64,000 bases of DNA from Erysipelothrix tonsillarum DSM 14972 (GTDB lineage Bacteria; Bacillota_I; Bacilli_A; Erysipelotrichales; Erysipelotrichaceae), in contig NZ_KB892378.1 of assembly GCF_000373785.1 (NCBI RefSeq), positions 62,001-126,000 on the forward strand. Direction: 5' to 3'. The notes beneath the pieces are model-generated. The model did not search any database. It saw only the letters and a program-made list of their open reading frames with translations, and was not told the origin of the DNA. A program made the translations under genes and the position numbers. Positions 43,477 to 52,980 of the stretch are shown here, one piece after another (the stretch's first letter is position 1; each line of letters begins with the position of its first letter).

Positions 43477-43986
43477 CTATCGTACGTCTTCGACTTTGAT
43501 CTCTCTTAAACTCGCTACTTCATCAACTGTTTTCATTGATTCAAGTGCTTCAAATGTAGCACGAACCATGTTGATTGGTGTACGAGAACCAATACATTTT
43601 GTTAACACGTCAGTAACACCTGCTAACTCCATAACGTCACGAATTGCTCCACCCGCGATAACTCCAGTACCTTCTGCTGCAGGACGTACGAATACTTCTC
43701 CGGCACCATATTTACCTGTGTTTGCGTGTGGCAATGTTCCGTTAATCATCTTAACGTTAATTAAGTTTTTCTTTGCGGCTTCAACACCCTTGCGGATTGC
43801 ATCTGGAACTTCGTTGGCTTTACCTGTTCCGAAACCGACGCGACCTTTTTTGTCACCAACTACAACTAGAGCAGCGAAGCGGAAACGACGACCACCCTTA
43901 ACAACTTTAGTTACACGATTGATGACAACAACGCGTTCTTCGAATTCTTGTTCACGTTGTTCTCTTCTAGGTTTACGATTCATCAT
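43477..43986 (-). CDS. rpsE: ribosomal protein S5
   Basis: 169 residues. [41 protein letters not shown] and [16 protein letters not shown] are diagnostic. It sits near the decoding centre and mRNA entry, and substitutions in its loop 2 affect spectinomycin and fidelity. Next gene is rplO with no rpmD between. Confidence 0.97.
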   Translation of the reverse strand: MMNRKPRREQREQEFEERVVVINRVTKVVKGGRRFRFAALVVVGDKKGRVGFGTGKANEVPDAIRKGVEAAKKNLINVKMINGTLPHANTGKYGAGEVFVRPAAEGTGVIAGGAIRDVMELAGVTDVLTKCIGSRTPINMVRATFEALESMKTVDEVASLREIKVEDVR

Positions 43987-43997
43987 GTTCCTCCTTA

Positions 43998-44354
43998 TTA
44001 AAACTCTAGTCCAGCTTCTCGAGCTGCCTCTGCTAATGCTTTAACACGTCCATGATAAATATAACCACCACGGTCAAACACTACAGATTTAATTCCTTTT
44101 TCTAATGCTAATTTAGCTACAGCGTTACCAACTTGCGCTGCTGCCTCAATATTACCGCCATTTGCGAGTTTCATTTGTACCGATCCTGCTGATACTAATG
44201 TGTTACCTGTAACATCATCAATAACTTGTGCAGAAATGTTTCCATTTGATCGATACACGCTAAGACGTGGGCGTTCTTGCGTTCCACTGACTTTACGACG
44301 AACTCGAGCATGACGACGAACTCGTTCTTGATTTCTTGATAATTTTTTTGCCAT
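43998..44354 (-). CDS. rplR: ribosomal protein L18
   Basis: 118 residues, binds 5S r[30 protein letters not shown] and [23 protein letters not shown] match the family. Spaced 21 bases from rplF with its own AAGGAGAATT site. Confidence 0.97.
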   Translation of the reverse strand: MAKKLSRNQERVRRHARVRRKVSGTQERPRLSVYRSNGNISAQVIDDVTGNTLVSAGSVQMKLANGGNIEAAAQVGNAVAKLALEKGIKSVVFDRGGYIYHGRVKALAEAAREAGLEF

Positions 44355-44375
44355 CGTTCAAATTCTCCTTTCCCA

Positions 44376-44921
44376 CTATTTCTTAGCTGCTGTTTTACCC
44401 TCTTTGCGACGGATAACTTCATTCTTGTATTTAATACCTTTACCGAGATATGGTTCAGGTTTACGAGTAGCACGAATGTTTGCTGCCCATTCTCCAACGC
44501 GTTGCTTATCAACACCACTGACGTTGATTGCTGTTGCGCTAGGTACTTCGATATCTACACCATCTTCTAGTTCAAACTCGATTGGATGTGAGTATCCAAC
44601 ATTCAAGACTAACTTGTTGTCTGACTTAGATGCACGATACCCGATACCAACTAATTCTAGAGATTTAGTGAATCCTTCACTTACCCCAGTAATCATGTTA
44701 GCGATTAGTGATCGTGTAGTACCATGTAATTGTTTTACTTTTTTAGTATCATTCGGGCGTTTAACGTTGATTTCGCCTTCGTTGATTTCGATTTCGTAAA
44801 GCTCACTGAACTGACGTGTTAAAGTTCCCTTAGGACCTTTTACTGTCACCTCATTGCCAGCTTTTAATTCGACTTCAACGCCTGCCGGAATGGTAATCGT
44901 TTTATTTCCGATACGTGACAT
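44376..44921 (-). CDS. rplF: ribosomal protein L6
   Basis: 181 residues of two homologous domains. [18 protein letters not shown] opens the protein, [12 protein letters not shown] is in domain 1, and the C-terminal rRNA contact is [16 protein letters not shown]. It lies at the base of the stalk by the factor site. Confidence 0.97.
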   Translation of the reverse strand: MSRIGNKTITIPAGVEVELKAGNEVTVKGPKGTLTRQFSELYEIEINEGEINVKRPNDTKKVKQLHGTTRSLIANMITGVSEGFTKSLELVGIGYRASKSDNKLVLNVGYSHPIEFELEDGVDIEVPSATAINVSGVDKQRVGEWAANIRATRKPEPYLGKGIKYKNEVIRRKEGKTAAKK

Positions 44922-44936
44922 TTAGTGTCTCCTCTC

Positions 44937-45335
44937 TTACCAAACGTAAGCTAAGACTTCGCCACCAACATGTTTAGCGCGAGCTTGCTTGTCTGTTAGC
45001 ATACCTTCTGAAGTTGAAATGATTGCAATTCCAAGTCCGTTAAGAACACGTGGAACTTCATTTGTCTTCGCGTATACGCGTTTACCAGGTTTTGAAATTC
45101 GTTTTAACCCGCTAATTACTCGTTCGTTGTTAGGACCATATTTAAGTACAATTGTAATTGTCTTTTTGATTCCTTCACCACTAACTAGGTAGTCGCGGAT
45201 AAAACCTTCTTCTTTCAAAATTCTAGCGATTTCTGTTTTTTCTTTACTTGCTGGAATTTCAACTACATCGTGTTTTGCTTGAATAGCATTACGAACACGT
45301 GTAAGTAAATCAGCGATTGGATCTGTTACATACAT
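44937..45335 (-). CDS. rpsH: ribosomal protein S8
   Basis: 132 residues. [27 protein letters not shown] and the C-terminal [31 protein letters not shown] are standard. In E. coli S8 feeds back on this operon; no matching structure was identified here. Confidence 0.97.
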   Translation of the reverse strand: MYVTDPIADLLTRVRNAIQAKHDVVEIPASKEKTEIARILKEEGFIRDYLVSGEGIKKTITIVLKYGPNNERVISGLKRISKPGKRVYAKTNEVPRVLNGLGIAIISTSEGMLTDKQARAKHVGGEVLAYVW

Positions 45336-45356
45336 CTGAAAAGCTCCTCCTTTATA

Positions 45357-45626
45357 CTACCAGCTTGCCTTTTTAACGCCTGGAATTTGCCCTTTATGAG
45401 CAGCTTCGCGGAAGCGAATACGAGACATACCGTATTTACGTAAGTATCCGTGAGGGCGTCCGTCAACCATATCGCGGTTGTGAAGACGTACAGGTGATGC
45501 GTTACGTGGAAGTTTTTGAAGTCCTTCGTAATCACCTTTGGCTTTTAACTCAGCACGTTTTTCTGCGTAGCGATCTACGATCTCTTGACGTTGTTTTTCA
45601 CGAGCGATTTTTGATTTCTTAGCCAT
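45357..45626 (-). CDS. rpsN: ribosomal protein S14, zinc-free long form
   Basis: 89 residues. [44 protein letters not shown] in its parts and [18 protein letters not shown] are S14. There is no CxxC zinc ribbon, so it is the long C-minus form. Many Firmicutes carry the ~61-residue zinc form at this operon position and the long form elsewhere; here the long form holds the operon slot. Confidence 0.97.
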   Translation of the reverse strand: MAKKSKIAREKQRQEIVDRYAEKRAELKAKGDYEGLQKLPRNASPVRLHNRDMVDGRPHGYLRKYGMSRIRFREAAHKGQIPGVKKASW

Positions 45627-46171
45627 TAGTTACCCTCCTTTTTAAATGGCATGCCTAACATTGATAGTAAAGCATAACCTTCTTTATCTGTTTTAGCTGT
45701 AGTAACGATAGTGATATCCATACCACGAACTTTGTTCACTTTATCAAAATCGATTTCTGGGAAGATTAATTGTTCTTTAACACCCATTGTAAAGTTACCA
45801 CGACCGTCAAATGATCCACCGTTAATACCACGGAAGTCACGTACACGAGGAAGAGCAACTTTGATAAGTTTTTCTAAGAAGTCATACATTTTTTGACCAC
45901 GTAGTGTAACTTTACATCCGATTGGCATATCTTCACGTAATTTGAAGTTAGCAATAGATTTCTTTGCTCTTGTGATAACTGGTTTTTGTCCAGTGATAAT
46001 TTCTAGATCAGCAACAGCATCATCTAAGAATTTAGTGTTGTTGATTGCTTCTCCAACACCCATATTAACTACGATTTTTTCGAGTTTAGGTGTTTGCATT
46101 ACTGAAGTATAGTTAAATTCTTCAACTAATTTAGCAACTACTTCATTTTTGTATTGTTCTTTTAAGTTCAT
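45626..46171 (-). CDS. rplE: ribosomal protein L5
   Basis: 181 residues. [32 protein letters not shown], and [20 protein letters not shown] are diagnostic. It binds 5S rRNA and touches the P-site tRNA. Its stop overlaps the rpsN start by one base. Confidence 0.97.
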   Translation of the reverse strand: MNLKEQYKNEVVAKLVEEFNYTSVMQTPKLEKIVVNMGVGEAINNTKFLDDAVADLEIITGQKPVITRAKKSIANFKLREDMPIGCKVTLRGQKMYDFLEKLIKVALPRVRDFRGINGGSFDGRGNFTMGVKEQLIFPEIDFDKVNKVRGMDITIVTTAKTDKEGYALLSMLGMPFKKEGN

Positions 46172-46185
46172 TTAGCTATACCTCC

Positions 46186-46494
46186 TTATTTTACTGCTGC
46201 GCCTGATTTTTTATAGACGCGAACTTTTTTACCTTTTTCTTCTTTGTAAGCTACACGGCTTGGAGCTTTCGCTTTAGCATCGTATAACATTACGTTTGAA
46301 ACATGAATCCATGCTTCTTGTTCAATAATACCGCCATCTGGGTTCATTTGGCTTGGTTTCATGTGTTTTTTAATTAAATTAACACCTTCAACCTTAACTT
46401 TGTCATGTTTAGGTGAAACTTCGATGACATCACCAATGGTGCCCTTGTATGAGCCTGTAATTACTTGAACATTATCTCCACGTTTGATTCTCAT
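46186..46494 (-). CDS. rplX: ribosomal protein L24
   Basis: 102 residues with a KOW motif: [48 protein letters not shown] follows. It starts 50S assembly. It lies 14 bases before rplE. Confidence 0.97.
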   Translation of the reverse strand: MRIKRGDNVQVITGSYKGTIGDVIEVSPKHDKVKVEGVNLIKKHMKPSQMNPDGGIIEQEAWIHVSNVMLYDAKAKAPSRVAYKEEKGKKVRVYKKSGAAVK

Positions 46495-46503
46495 AAAAGC
46501 CTC

Positions 46504-46872
46504 CTATAACACTTCCGGTGCTAATGATACGATTTTCATGAAATTGTGTTCACGAAGCTCGCGAGCTACCGGTCCAAAAATACGAGTTCCGCGAGGAGTC
46601 ATATCATCTTTTAAGATAACAACTGCGTTGTCATCGAAACTAATGTATGATCCATTTTCACGACGTACACCGTATTTAGTACGAACTACTACCGCTTTAA
46701 CGACATCACCTTTTTTAACTGTTCCACCAGGAATAGCGTGTTTTACTGTTCCAACAACAATGTCTCCAATGCTTGCTGAACGACGACGGCTACCACCTAG
46801 GCAACGAATTACTAAGATTTCCTTAGCACCAGTGTTGTCAGCGACTTTACATCTTGATTCATTTTGTATCAT
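46504..46872 (-). CDS. rplN: ribosomal protein L14
   Basis: 122 residues. [27 protein letters not shown] and [28 protein letters not shown] are the usual ends. It forms an intersubunit bridge and is the binding site of the RsfS silencing factor. Confidence 0.97.
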   Translation of the reverse strand: MIQNESRCKVADNTGAKEILVIRCLGGSRRRSASIGDIVVGTVKHAIPGGTVKKGDVVKAVVVRTKYGVRRENGSYISFDDNAVVILKDDMTPRGTRIFGPVARELREHNFMKIVSLAPEVL

Positions 46873-46884
46873 CTTGACAACCTC

Positions 46885-47145
46885 CTACAATACTTCGGCT
46901 TTTTCAACTAATTTAGTTACGCGGCAGAATTTAGTTGCTGATAATGGACGAGTTTCCATAATTTCAACAATATCTCCAACTTTGATTTCATTAGTTTCAT
47001 CATGAGCCTTGAATTTTTTTGAATAGTTTACACGTTTTCCATACAATGGATGACGTTTTGACGTTTTTACTTCTACTACTACCGTTTTATCCATTGCATC
47101 AGATACAACAGTACCACGGTAAACTTTGCGCTTGTTTCTTTCCAT
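46885..47145 (-). CDS. rpsQ: ribosomal protein S17
   Basis: 86-residue OB-fold protein. [21 protein letters not shown] and [19 protein letters not shown] are diagnostic, ending in a short basic/helical tail ([10 protein letters not shown]). Binds 16S rRNA early. Confidence 0.97.
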   Translation of the reverse strand: MERNKRKVYRGTVVSDAMDKTVVVEVKTSKRHPLYGKRVNYSKKFKAHDETNEIKVGDIVEIMETRPLSATKFCRVTKLVEKAEVL

Positions 47146-47159
47146 CGCGTTGTGACCTC

Positions 47160-47363
47160 CTACTTATTGTCACTAAGCTCGCGCTCAGTGATCACTGTCT
47201 TAATCCGAGCAATCGTTTTACGGATTTCTCTTAATCGAGCAGGATTTTCAAGTTGACCAATTGCTTGTTGGAAACGTAAATCAAATAACTCTTCCTTTAA
47301 AGCATCAATTTCAACTAATAAATCAGCGTCATTTTTTTCACGGATTTCTTTTACTGTTGTCAT
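47160..47363 (-). CDS. rpmC: ribosomal protein L29
   Basis: 67 residues, two helices: [29 protein letters not shown] and [20 protein letters not shown]. It is at the tunnel exit where nascent-chain factors dock. The ATG overlaps the rplP stop by four bases. Confidence 0.97.
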   Translation of the reverse strand: MTTVKEIREKNDADLLVEIDALKEELFDLRFQQAIGQLENPARLREIRKTIARIKTVITERELSDNK

Positions 47364-47782
47364 ACTTGTTCCTCCTCTCCCTTTTTAACAAATCGAGTTT
47401 TAACTGCTAGCTTGTGTGAAGCTAAGCGGAATGCTTCGCGTGCTACTTCTTCAGGAACACCTGCGATTTCAAACATTACTCGACCTGGCTTAACAACGGC
47501 TACCCAACCTTCAGGTGCACCTTTACCAGAACCCATTCGAACTTCTAATGGTTTTTTAGTGATTGCTAAGTGAGGGAATATTTTAATCCAAACTTTCCCA
47601 CCACGTTTCATATAACGAGTCATTGCAATACGAGCAGATTCGATTTGACGGTTACTTACATAGTTTCCTGATTCAGCAACCAAACCGTATTCCCCAAAAG
47701 CAACTGTACGTCCAGCTTTTGAGCGTCCCTCGTATGAAAGACGATGTGGTTTTCTATATTTAGTACGTTTTGGCATTAACAT
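47360..47782 (-). CDS. rplP: ribosomal protein L16
   Basis: 140 residues. [14 protein letters not shown] start, [13 protein letters not shown], and [24 protein letters not shown] are diagnostic. It organises the A-site tRNA elbow. It starts two bases after the rpsC stop. Confidence 0.97.
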   Translation of the reverse strand: MLMPKRTKYRKPHRLSYEGRSKAGRTVAFGEYGLVAESGNYVSNRQIESARIAMTRYMKRGGKVWIKIFPHLAITKKPLEVRMGSGKGAPEGWVAVVKPGRVMFEIAGVPEEVAREAFRLASHKLAVKTRFVKKGEEEQV

Positions 47783-47784
47783 AA

Positions 47785-48561
47785 CTAGTTACCTCCTTGC
47801 TCGTCTTTTGATGCAGCTGGTGCTGCTGGTTTAGCATTACGTGGGTTGTTGTTTGGACGACGGTCGTTACGACGACGACGTGGACGATCAAACTTACCAC
47901 CCTTAGGTGCTTCAGGTTCTTGAACCTTTTGTCCTGGTAATACTTCACCGCGGCAGATCCAAACTTTAACACCTAAGATACCAAATTGAGTATTAGCTTC
48001 ATAGTGTGCATAGTCAATGTCTGAACGAAGTGTATGTAGAGGAACGATTCCCTCTGAATATCCTTCGGAACGAGCCATATCTGCTCCACCTAAACGGCCT
48101 GAAACGGCTGTTTTGATTCCTTTAGCACCTGCGCGCATTGTACGTTGAATTGTACGTTTTTGTGCAGTTCTAAATGATGCACGTTGTTCTAGTTGTTCAG
48201 CAATATTACGAGCAACTAAATGAGCATCTAAATCTGGGTTAGCAACTTCTAACACTTTAATGTTAACTGTGTTGCCTTCTGAGATTTTTGCAATATCTTT
48301 TTTAACTTTTTCAATATTTGCACCATTAACTCCAATAACAACTCCTGGGCGAGCTGTACGGATAATGATGTCAACACGATTCTTTGATCGTTCGATTTCT
48401 ACGCGTGATACATATGCATCTTTAAGATTTTTGAAAATATAGTCACGAATTAATTTATCTTCGTGTAATAGATTTGCAAAATCTTTTTCAGCATACCAAC
48501 GTGATTCCCAATCACGAATGACACCAACGCGCATACCGATCGGATGTACTTTTTGTCCCAT
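47785..48561 (-). CDS. rpsC: ribosomal protein S3 with extended basic tail
   Basis: 258 residues, about 40 longer than typical Firmicutes S3. [24 protein letters not shown] in parts, a KH domain with [20 protein letters not shown], and [19 protein letters not shown] mark the family (mRNA entry, helicase activity). After residue ~218 the tail is low-complexity, with [13 protein letters not shown] and an Ala/Pro stretch. The tail is in frame and ends right before rplP. Confidence 0.96.
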   Translation of the reverse strand: MGQKVHPIGMRVGVIRDWESRWYAEKDFANLLHEDKLIRDYIFKNLKDAYVSRVEIERSKNRVDIIIRTARPGVVIGVNGANIEKVKKDIAKISEGNTVNIKVLEVANPDLDAHLVARNIAEQLEQRASFRTAQKRTIQRTMRAGAKGIKTAVSGRLGGADMARSEGYSEGIVPLHTLRSDIDYAHYEANTQFGILGVKVWICRGEVLPGQKVQEPEAPKGGKFDRPRRRRNDRRPNNNPRNAKPAAPAASKDEQGGN

Positions 48562-48575
48562 TGTCTGTCCTCCCT

Positions 48576-48911
48576 TTAGGCGCGTTCCGAAACCACAACA
48601 GTGATGTGGCTTGTACGCTTCATGATTGGCGCTGCAGAACCTTTAGCACGAGGTCTGAAACGCTTCATTGTTACACCTTCGTCAGCATAGCATGCTGAGA
48701 TGTAAAGTTTTTCTTCATCTAATTGATGATTGTTTGTTGCATTTGCAATTGCTGAATCTAAGACTTTAGCAATTACTTTTGAAGCAGAATTAGGTGTATA
48801 TCTTAAGATAGCTGCTGCATGATCAACATCAAGTCCACGAATTTCATCTAGAACAAGACGTGCTTTACGTGGAGTAACACGAACTGTTTTAACTATTGCT
48901 TTTACTTCCAT
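48576..48911 (-). CDS. rplV: ribosomal protein L22
   Basis: 111 residues. [25 protein letters not shown] at the start and [26 protein letters not shown] at the end, which forms the hairpin lining the exit tunnel. The ATG at 48909-48911 directly follows the rpsS stop; a longer frame reading into rpsS is discounted. Confidence 0.96.
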   Translation of the reverse strand: MEVKAIVKTVRVTPRKARLVLDEIRGLDVDHAAAILRYTPNSASKVIAKVLDSAIANATNNHQLDEEKLYISACYADEGVTMKRFRPRAKGSAAPIMKRTSHITVVVSERA

Positions 48912-48912
48912 A

Positions 48913-49188
48913 TTAACGACCCGCCTTCTTGTCAGCTGCGTGACCTGTATAACGACGTGTTGGTACGAACTCACCTAATTTATGTCCTACCATGTCTTCA
49001 GTAACAAACACTGGAACGTGTTCTTTACCATTATGCACCGCAAACGTATGCTCAACGAATTGAGGGAAAATAGTTGAACGGCGTGACCATGTTTTAATAA
49101 CTTCTTTTTTGCTTTCAGCATTTAATTTTTCAACTTTATTCATCAAATGAAGATCACAAAATGGTCCTTTTTTTAAACTACGACTCAT
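48913..49188 (-). CDS. rpsS: ribosomal protein S19
   Basis: 91 residues. [47 protein letters not shown] in segments, and [17 protein letters not shown] are diagnostic. It contacts the A-site tRNA from the 30S head. Confidence 0.97.
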   Translation of the reverse strand: MSRSLKKGPFCDLHLMNKVEKLNAESKKEVIKTWSRRSTIFPQFVEHTFAVHNGKEHVPVFVTEDMVGHKLGEFVPTRRYTGHAADKKAGR

Positions 49189-49209
49189 ATCTTTCTTCCT
49201 TCCTTTCGT

Positions 49210-50046
49210 CTACTTATCATTGCGTCGACGTACAATTAACTTAGTCGATGCTTTTTTATCTCTACGAGTTTTAACACCCATAGCTTTTTTACCCCAAGGT
49301 GTCATAGGTGACTTACGTCCGATTGGAGTACGTCCTTCCCCACCACCATGAGGGTGATCAACAGGGTTCATTGCAGAACCACGCACAGTTGGGCGAACAC
49401 CCATGTGACGTTTACGTCCAGCTTTACCAATATTTACAAGTGAGTGTTCTGAGTTTCCAACTTCACCGATTGTTGCACGGCATGTTGATAAAATCTTACG
49501 AACTTCACCTGATGCTAATTGAACAGTAACATGTTTGTCTTCTACACCAAGAACTTGTGCTGATGTTCCAGCTGAGCGCACTAATTGTGCTCCGCGTCCT
49601 GGTTTTAATTCGATATTATGTACTAATGTACCTTCAGGCATTTGACCTAATTCTTTAGCGTTACCAACTTTAATATCAGCTGTTGCACCACTATAGATTA
49701 CGTCGCCTACTTTTAGTCCTTTAGGAGCTAAAATATAACGTTTTTCACCATCAGCATAGCTTAGTAAAGCAATGTTTGCTGAACGGTTTGGATCATATTC
49801 GATTGTAGCAACTTTTGCTGGAATATCATCTTTGTTACGTTTAAAGTCAATAATACGGTATTGACGTTTATGTCCACCACCGATGTGACGAGTTGTAATA
49901 CGGCCTGTATTACCACGTCCACCAGTTTTACTTAGTGGAGCTACTAATGAACGTTCTGGTTTTACATTTTTAGTTAACTGTTCGTTAGCTAAAGTTGTCA
50001 TCCCACGACGTCCAGGAGTAGTTGGCTTATAATGTTTAATTGCCAT
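49210..50046 (-). CDS. rplB: ribosomal protein L2
   Basis: 278 residues. [55 protein letters not shown] (the conserved His near peptidyl transfer) and [19 protein letters not shown] identify L2, one of the most conserved 50S proteins. A 70-base gap separates it from rplW. Confidence 0.98.
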   Translation of the reverse strand: MAIKHYKPTTPGRRGMTTLANEQLTKNVKPERSLVAPLSKTGGRGNTGRITTRHIGGGHKRQYRIIDFKRNKDDIPAKVATIEYDPNRSANIALLSYADGEKRYILAPKGLKVGDVIYSGATADIKVGNAKELGQMPEGTLVHNIELKPGRGAQLVRSAGTSAQVLGVEDKHVTVQLASGEVRKILSTCRATIGEVGNSEHSLVNIGKAGRKRHMGVRPTVRGSAMNPVDHPHGGGEGRTPIGRKSPMTPWGKKAMGVKTRRDKKASTKLIVRRRNDK

Positions 50047-50116
50047 GTAATAATTCCTCCCTACGCAAGTTATCCGGAAATAGCGTAATTCTTCCGATAT
50101 GTTTATTGATTATTAA

Positions 50117-50401
50117 TTAAAGTACGTCAATGTTTGAGCCTTCAGCAAGTTTAACGATCGCTTTGCGAACTGCGTTTGTTTTGCCTTCGTAACGTCCTAC
50201 ACGTTTTTTACGTGGTAAAACATTAATAACGTTGATTTTTTCAACTTTAACATTGAAAATTTCTTCGATAGCTTGACGAATTTCGATTTTATTTGATCCT
50301 TTAGCTACTTCAAAAGTAACTTTGTTATCGTTTTGTTGCATCGCTACTGTTTTCTCAGTAATAATTGGACGAACAATAATATCTCTAGGGTTACGTTTCA
50401 T
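50117..50401 (-). CDS. rplW: ribosomal protein L23
   Basis: 94 residues. RDIIVRPIITEKTVAMQ, VEKINVINVLPRKKRVGRYEGKTNAVRKAIV. It is at the tunnel exit and is the dock for trigger factor and SRP. Overlaps rplD by one base. Confidence 0.97.
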   Translation of the reverse strand: MKRNPRDIIVRPIITEKTVAMQQNDNKVTFEVAKGSNKIEIRQAIEEIFNVKVEKINVINVLPRKKRVGRYEGKTNAVRKAIVKLAEGSNIDVL

Positions 50402-51030
50402 TATGCAAGCACCTCCCCAGCTTCGATAGCTGCTTTTTCAGTGAATACAATTTGATCGCAATTTACGATATCATAAACGTTTAAACCTTGAACATCTAAC
50501 ATCATTGTGTTTGATAGGTTACGCATTGATAAGTAAGCATTATCAACATTTTCTTCAGCTGAAACAACAAATAGAGTTTTCTTGTTTAATTTAAGTGCAT
50601 CCATCACTGTGATGAATTCTTTTGTCTTAACGTTTGCAACTGTTAAGTTTTCAACGATTGACATTTCTGAATCCATAACTTTTTGTGATAAAGCTGAACG
50701 TAAAGCTAAACGACGAACCTTACGGTTAAGGTTGTATTTGTAGCTTCTTGGAGTAGGTCCGAAAACAACTCCACCACCACGCCATTGAGGAGAACGGATT
50801 GACCCTTGACGAGCACGACCTGTTCCTTTTTGACGCCATGGTTTACGTCCACCACCACGAACCTCTGTACGGTTCTTAGTTTTGTGTGTTCCTTGACGAA
50901 GTGAAGCTTGTTGCATAACAACTGCTTCAAAGATTGTTTGATTATTTGGTTCAATTCCAAATACTGCTTCGTTTAATTCAAGTTCACGAAGACTCTTGCC
51001 TTCAAGGTTTAAAATATCTAACTTAGGCAT
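50401..51030 (-). CDS. rplD: ribosomal protein L4
   Basis: 209 residues. PKLDILNLEGKSLRELEL start, then the tunnel-lining loop TKNRTEVRGGGRKPWRQKGTGRARQGSIRSPQW in segments. The ATG at 51028-51030 overlaps the rplC stop and has GGAGG upstream inside rplC; a start 10 codons earlier is less likely. In E. coli L4 represses its own operon. Confidence 0.96.
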   Translation of the reverse strand: MPKLDILNLEGKSLRELELNEAVFGIEPNNQTIFEAVVMQQASLRQGTHKTKNRTEVRGGGRKPWRQKGTGRARQGSIRSPQWRGGGVVFGPTPRSYKYNLNRKVRRLALRSALSQKVMDSEMSIVENLTVANVKTKEFITVMDALKLNKKTLFVVSAEENVDNAYLSMRNLSNTMMLDVQGLNVYDIVNCDQIVFTEKAAIEAGEVLA

Positions 51031-51715
51031 TTTCGGAATCCTCCTTAACTGCAAAGTCAACTAATTCCACTGGATCTTTTGATTTAACGCGTTTAACTGT
51101 TGATTTAACAATTACGAAACCTTTTTTAGGTCCAGGAATGTTTCCTTTAATTAATAGATAGTTACTTTCTGTATCAACTTTGATAACTTCTAATTTTTGA
51201 TTTGTTGTTGTGTATCCACCATGTTGTCCTGGTAAAATACGTCCTTTTTTAATTACAGCAGGGTTTAATCCACCTGTTGCAAGTGAACCAACTCCACGGT
51301 GGTATCCTGAACCGTGAGCTTTAGGTCCGATTTTTTGGTTCGCACGAACGATTGAACCTTGGAAACCATGTCCACGTGATGTTCCTGTTACGTCAACATA
51401 ATCCCCTACGCTGAATAAATCAGCTTTAATTTCTGAGCCAACCTCGAAATTCATCATTTCTGAGCCAGCAATTTCACGAACAAATTTCTTTGGAGCAGTG
51501 CTTGCTTTAGCAGCGTGAGCAATCTCAGATTTGTTTGCACGTTGTTCCTTCACATCGAAGGCACCTAATTGAACTGCTTCATAGTTGTCTGATTCCATTG
51601 TTTTCTTTTGAAGAACAACGTTTGGCAATACTTCGACAACACTAACTGGAATTAATTTTCCGTCAGTTGTGAAGACTTGTGTCATTCCTAATTTACGTCC
51701 TAGTAATCCTTTCAT
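51023..51715 (-). CDS. rplC: ribosomal protein L3
   Basis: 230 residues. KGLLGRKLGMTQVFTTDGKLIPVSVVE, VTGTSRGHGFQGSIVRAN and GHRVGVGSLA-like GYHRGVGSLATGGLNPAVIKKGR reach toward the peptidyl-transferase centre. The C-terminal tail (VDFAVKEDSENA) is slightly acidic. Confidence 0.97.
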   Translation of the reverse strand: MKGLLGRKLGMTQVFTTDGKLIPVSVVEVLPNVVLQKKTMESDNYEAVQLGAFDVKEQRANKSEIAHAAKASTAPKKFVREIAGSEMMNFEVGSEIKADLFSVGDYVDVTGTSRGHGFQGSIVRANQKIGPKAHGSGYHRGVGSLATGGLNPAVIKKGRILPGQHGGYTTTNQKLEVIKVDTESNYLLIKGNIPGPKKGFVIVKSTVKRVKSKDPVELVDFAVKEDSENA

Positions 51716-51730
51716 GATAACTCCTCTCTA

Positions 51731-52042
51731 CTAAAGTTTGATCTCGATATCAACACCGCTTGGTAGATCTAAACGACTTAATGCGTCGATAGTTTCTGCC
51801 GTTGGGCCAACAATTTCAATCAATCTCTTGTGAGTTCTTGATTCAAATTGTTCACGAGAATCCTTATTAACGTGTACTGATCGTAAAATTGTTACGATTT
51901 GTTTTTCTGTTGGTAATGGTACTGGACCTACTACCTTTTGAGCGCCGTGATCGTTTGCTGCTTGAACAATTTTTTGAGCTGCACTATCAATAGTACGGTG
52001 TTCATAAGCTTTTAAACGAATACGAATAAAATTCTTTGCCAT
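51731..52042 (-). CDS. rpsJ: ribosomal protein S10
   Basis: 103 residues. [51 protein letters not shown] and [14 protein letters not shown] match. It also serves as NusE in antitermination. First gene of the S10 segment, with its own promoter and structured leader. Confidence 0.97.
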   Translation of the reverse strand: MAKNFIRIRLKAYEHRTIDSAAQKIVQAANDHGAQKVVGPVPLPTEKQIVTILRSVHVNKDSREQFESRTHKRLIEIVGPTAETIDALSRLDLPSGVDIEIKL

Positions 52043-52059
52043 GGAAATTCCTCCTTCTA

Positions 52060-52140
52060 CTGTCTATTTCCAATAGACCTGCTCTGTACAAATTCCCCGG
52101 CTTCTCACTGACCATGACAACGCTATTCAGTGTGCCGGCA
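52060..52140 (-). promoter_or_regulatory. structured leader of the S10 operon
   Basis: Two hairpins: CCGGC-CACTGA with TCAGTG-GCCGG (52097-52138) and GTCTATT/AATAGAC (52062-52078), the second ending just before the rpsJ ribosome site. They are placed as a likely autoregulatory leader. Which protein binds is not evident. Confidence 0.55.
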
Positions 52141-52169
52141 ACCTTGCACTTCTATGCAGTCGCTTTAGT

Positions 52170-52197
52170 ATTATACACTATCTATCTGTAAATTCAA
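52170..52197 (-). promoter_or_regulatory. rpsJ (S10 operon) promoter
   Basis: TTGAAT (52192-52197), 16 bases, TATAAT (52170-52175). Confidence 0.75.
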
Positions 52198-52248
52198 GGG
52201 GTTTTAACGCTTTATTTTGAAATAAATTAAAACACTTCTTTACTCAAT

Positions 52249-52278
52249 AAAAAAACCGACTGTTAAGCGTCGGTTTTA
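52249..52278 (-). terminator. terminator of the HdeD-like gene
   Basis: AAACCGAC and GTCGGTTT arms with T7 after them on the minus strand. It ends the transcript just before the S10 promoter. Confidence 0.8.
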
Positions 52279-52292
52279 CTATATATAGTCTA

Positions 52293-52823
52293 TTATTTGA
52301 TGCTATCGGTGGGGATAAATGTAATTACCATACGTTCAATACCCGCGATGATAAATTGGAATCCCACTGCAGTAATGAGAACACCACTTGCAAGGATTGG
52401 GTTAAATAAAACATACACACCCAAGCCAATCGTAATGATATTCAAAATAATGGAAAAAATTGCCATACCTCCACGGCTAATTGCTGATACAAATGAAATA
52501 TGCACGATAGAACTAATAATCATCGTGAATACTAATAAGTATCCCAATACCGCACTCGCAATGAACTGATTTCCAAAAGCAAATAATCCACCAATGATCA
52601 TTTGCATAATCCCTTCGATCATTAGAAGCGATTTTCCGGGAATAAATGCCGGAATGCGAATAGAATCAATAACAGCCACAAATCCAGATACAAGAAGGAA
52701 AATACCAATTACTAAAATTAATGATACAAGTGCTTCTTGGGGATTTGCAATAATAATGAATCCAACAATTGCTAAAATAATTCCTACTACAAAAGATAAT
52801 ACTCTATCTTTCCAACTACCCAT
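52293..52823 (-). CDS. HdeD/DUF308-family membrane protein
   Basis: 176 residues with six membrane helices in three repeated pairs, as in DUF308 (HdeD). The repeats show G-I-x-L-xx-G and N-P signatures, such as GIILAIVGFIIIANPQEAL, EGIMQMIIGGLFAF and GLGVYVLFNPILASG. HdeD is an acid-resistance protein in E. coli, but the family role in Gram-positives is unknown. It lies between tuf and rpsJ, which are adjacent in Bacillus. Confidence 0.85.
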   Translation of the reverse strand: MGSWKDRVLSFVVGIILAIVGFIIIANPQEALVSLILVIGIFLLVSGFVAVIDSIRIPAFIPGKSLLMIEGIMQMIIGGLFAFGNQFIASAVLGYLLVFTMIISSIVHISFVSAISRGGMAIFSIILNIITIGLGVYVLFNPILASGVLITAVGFQFIIAGIERMVITFIPTDSIK

Positions 52824-52945
52824 ATTTACACCTCCTTAATAAATAAATTATACGTTTCCACTTATAAAAAAAAGAATGTTGTAACAAGATTGCTAATTCT
52901 TGTTATTAAAATCTTTCTTTTTTTTCTGGTCCAAAAACAATAAAG

Positions 52946-52973
52946 AAAAACCTCTACGATGTAGAGGTTTAAG
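52946..52973 (-). terminator. tuf terminator
   Basis: AAACCTCTAC-ATC-GTAGAGGTTT, then a T run on the minus strand. Confidence 0.85.
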
Positions 52974-52980
52974 TGTTAAA

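Noticed and set aside
43439-44044. 201-residue plus-strand frame opposite rpsE/rplR
   Set aside because: Antisense shadow of conserved ribosomal genes.
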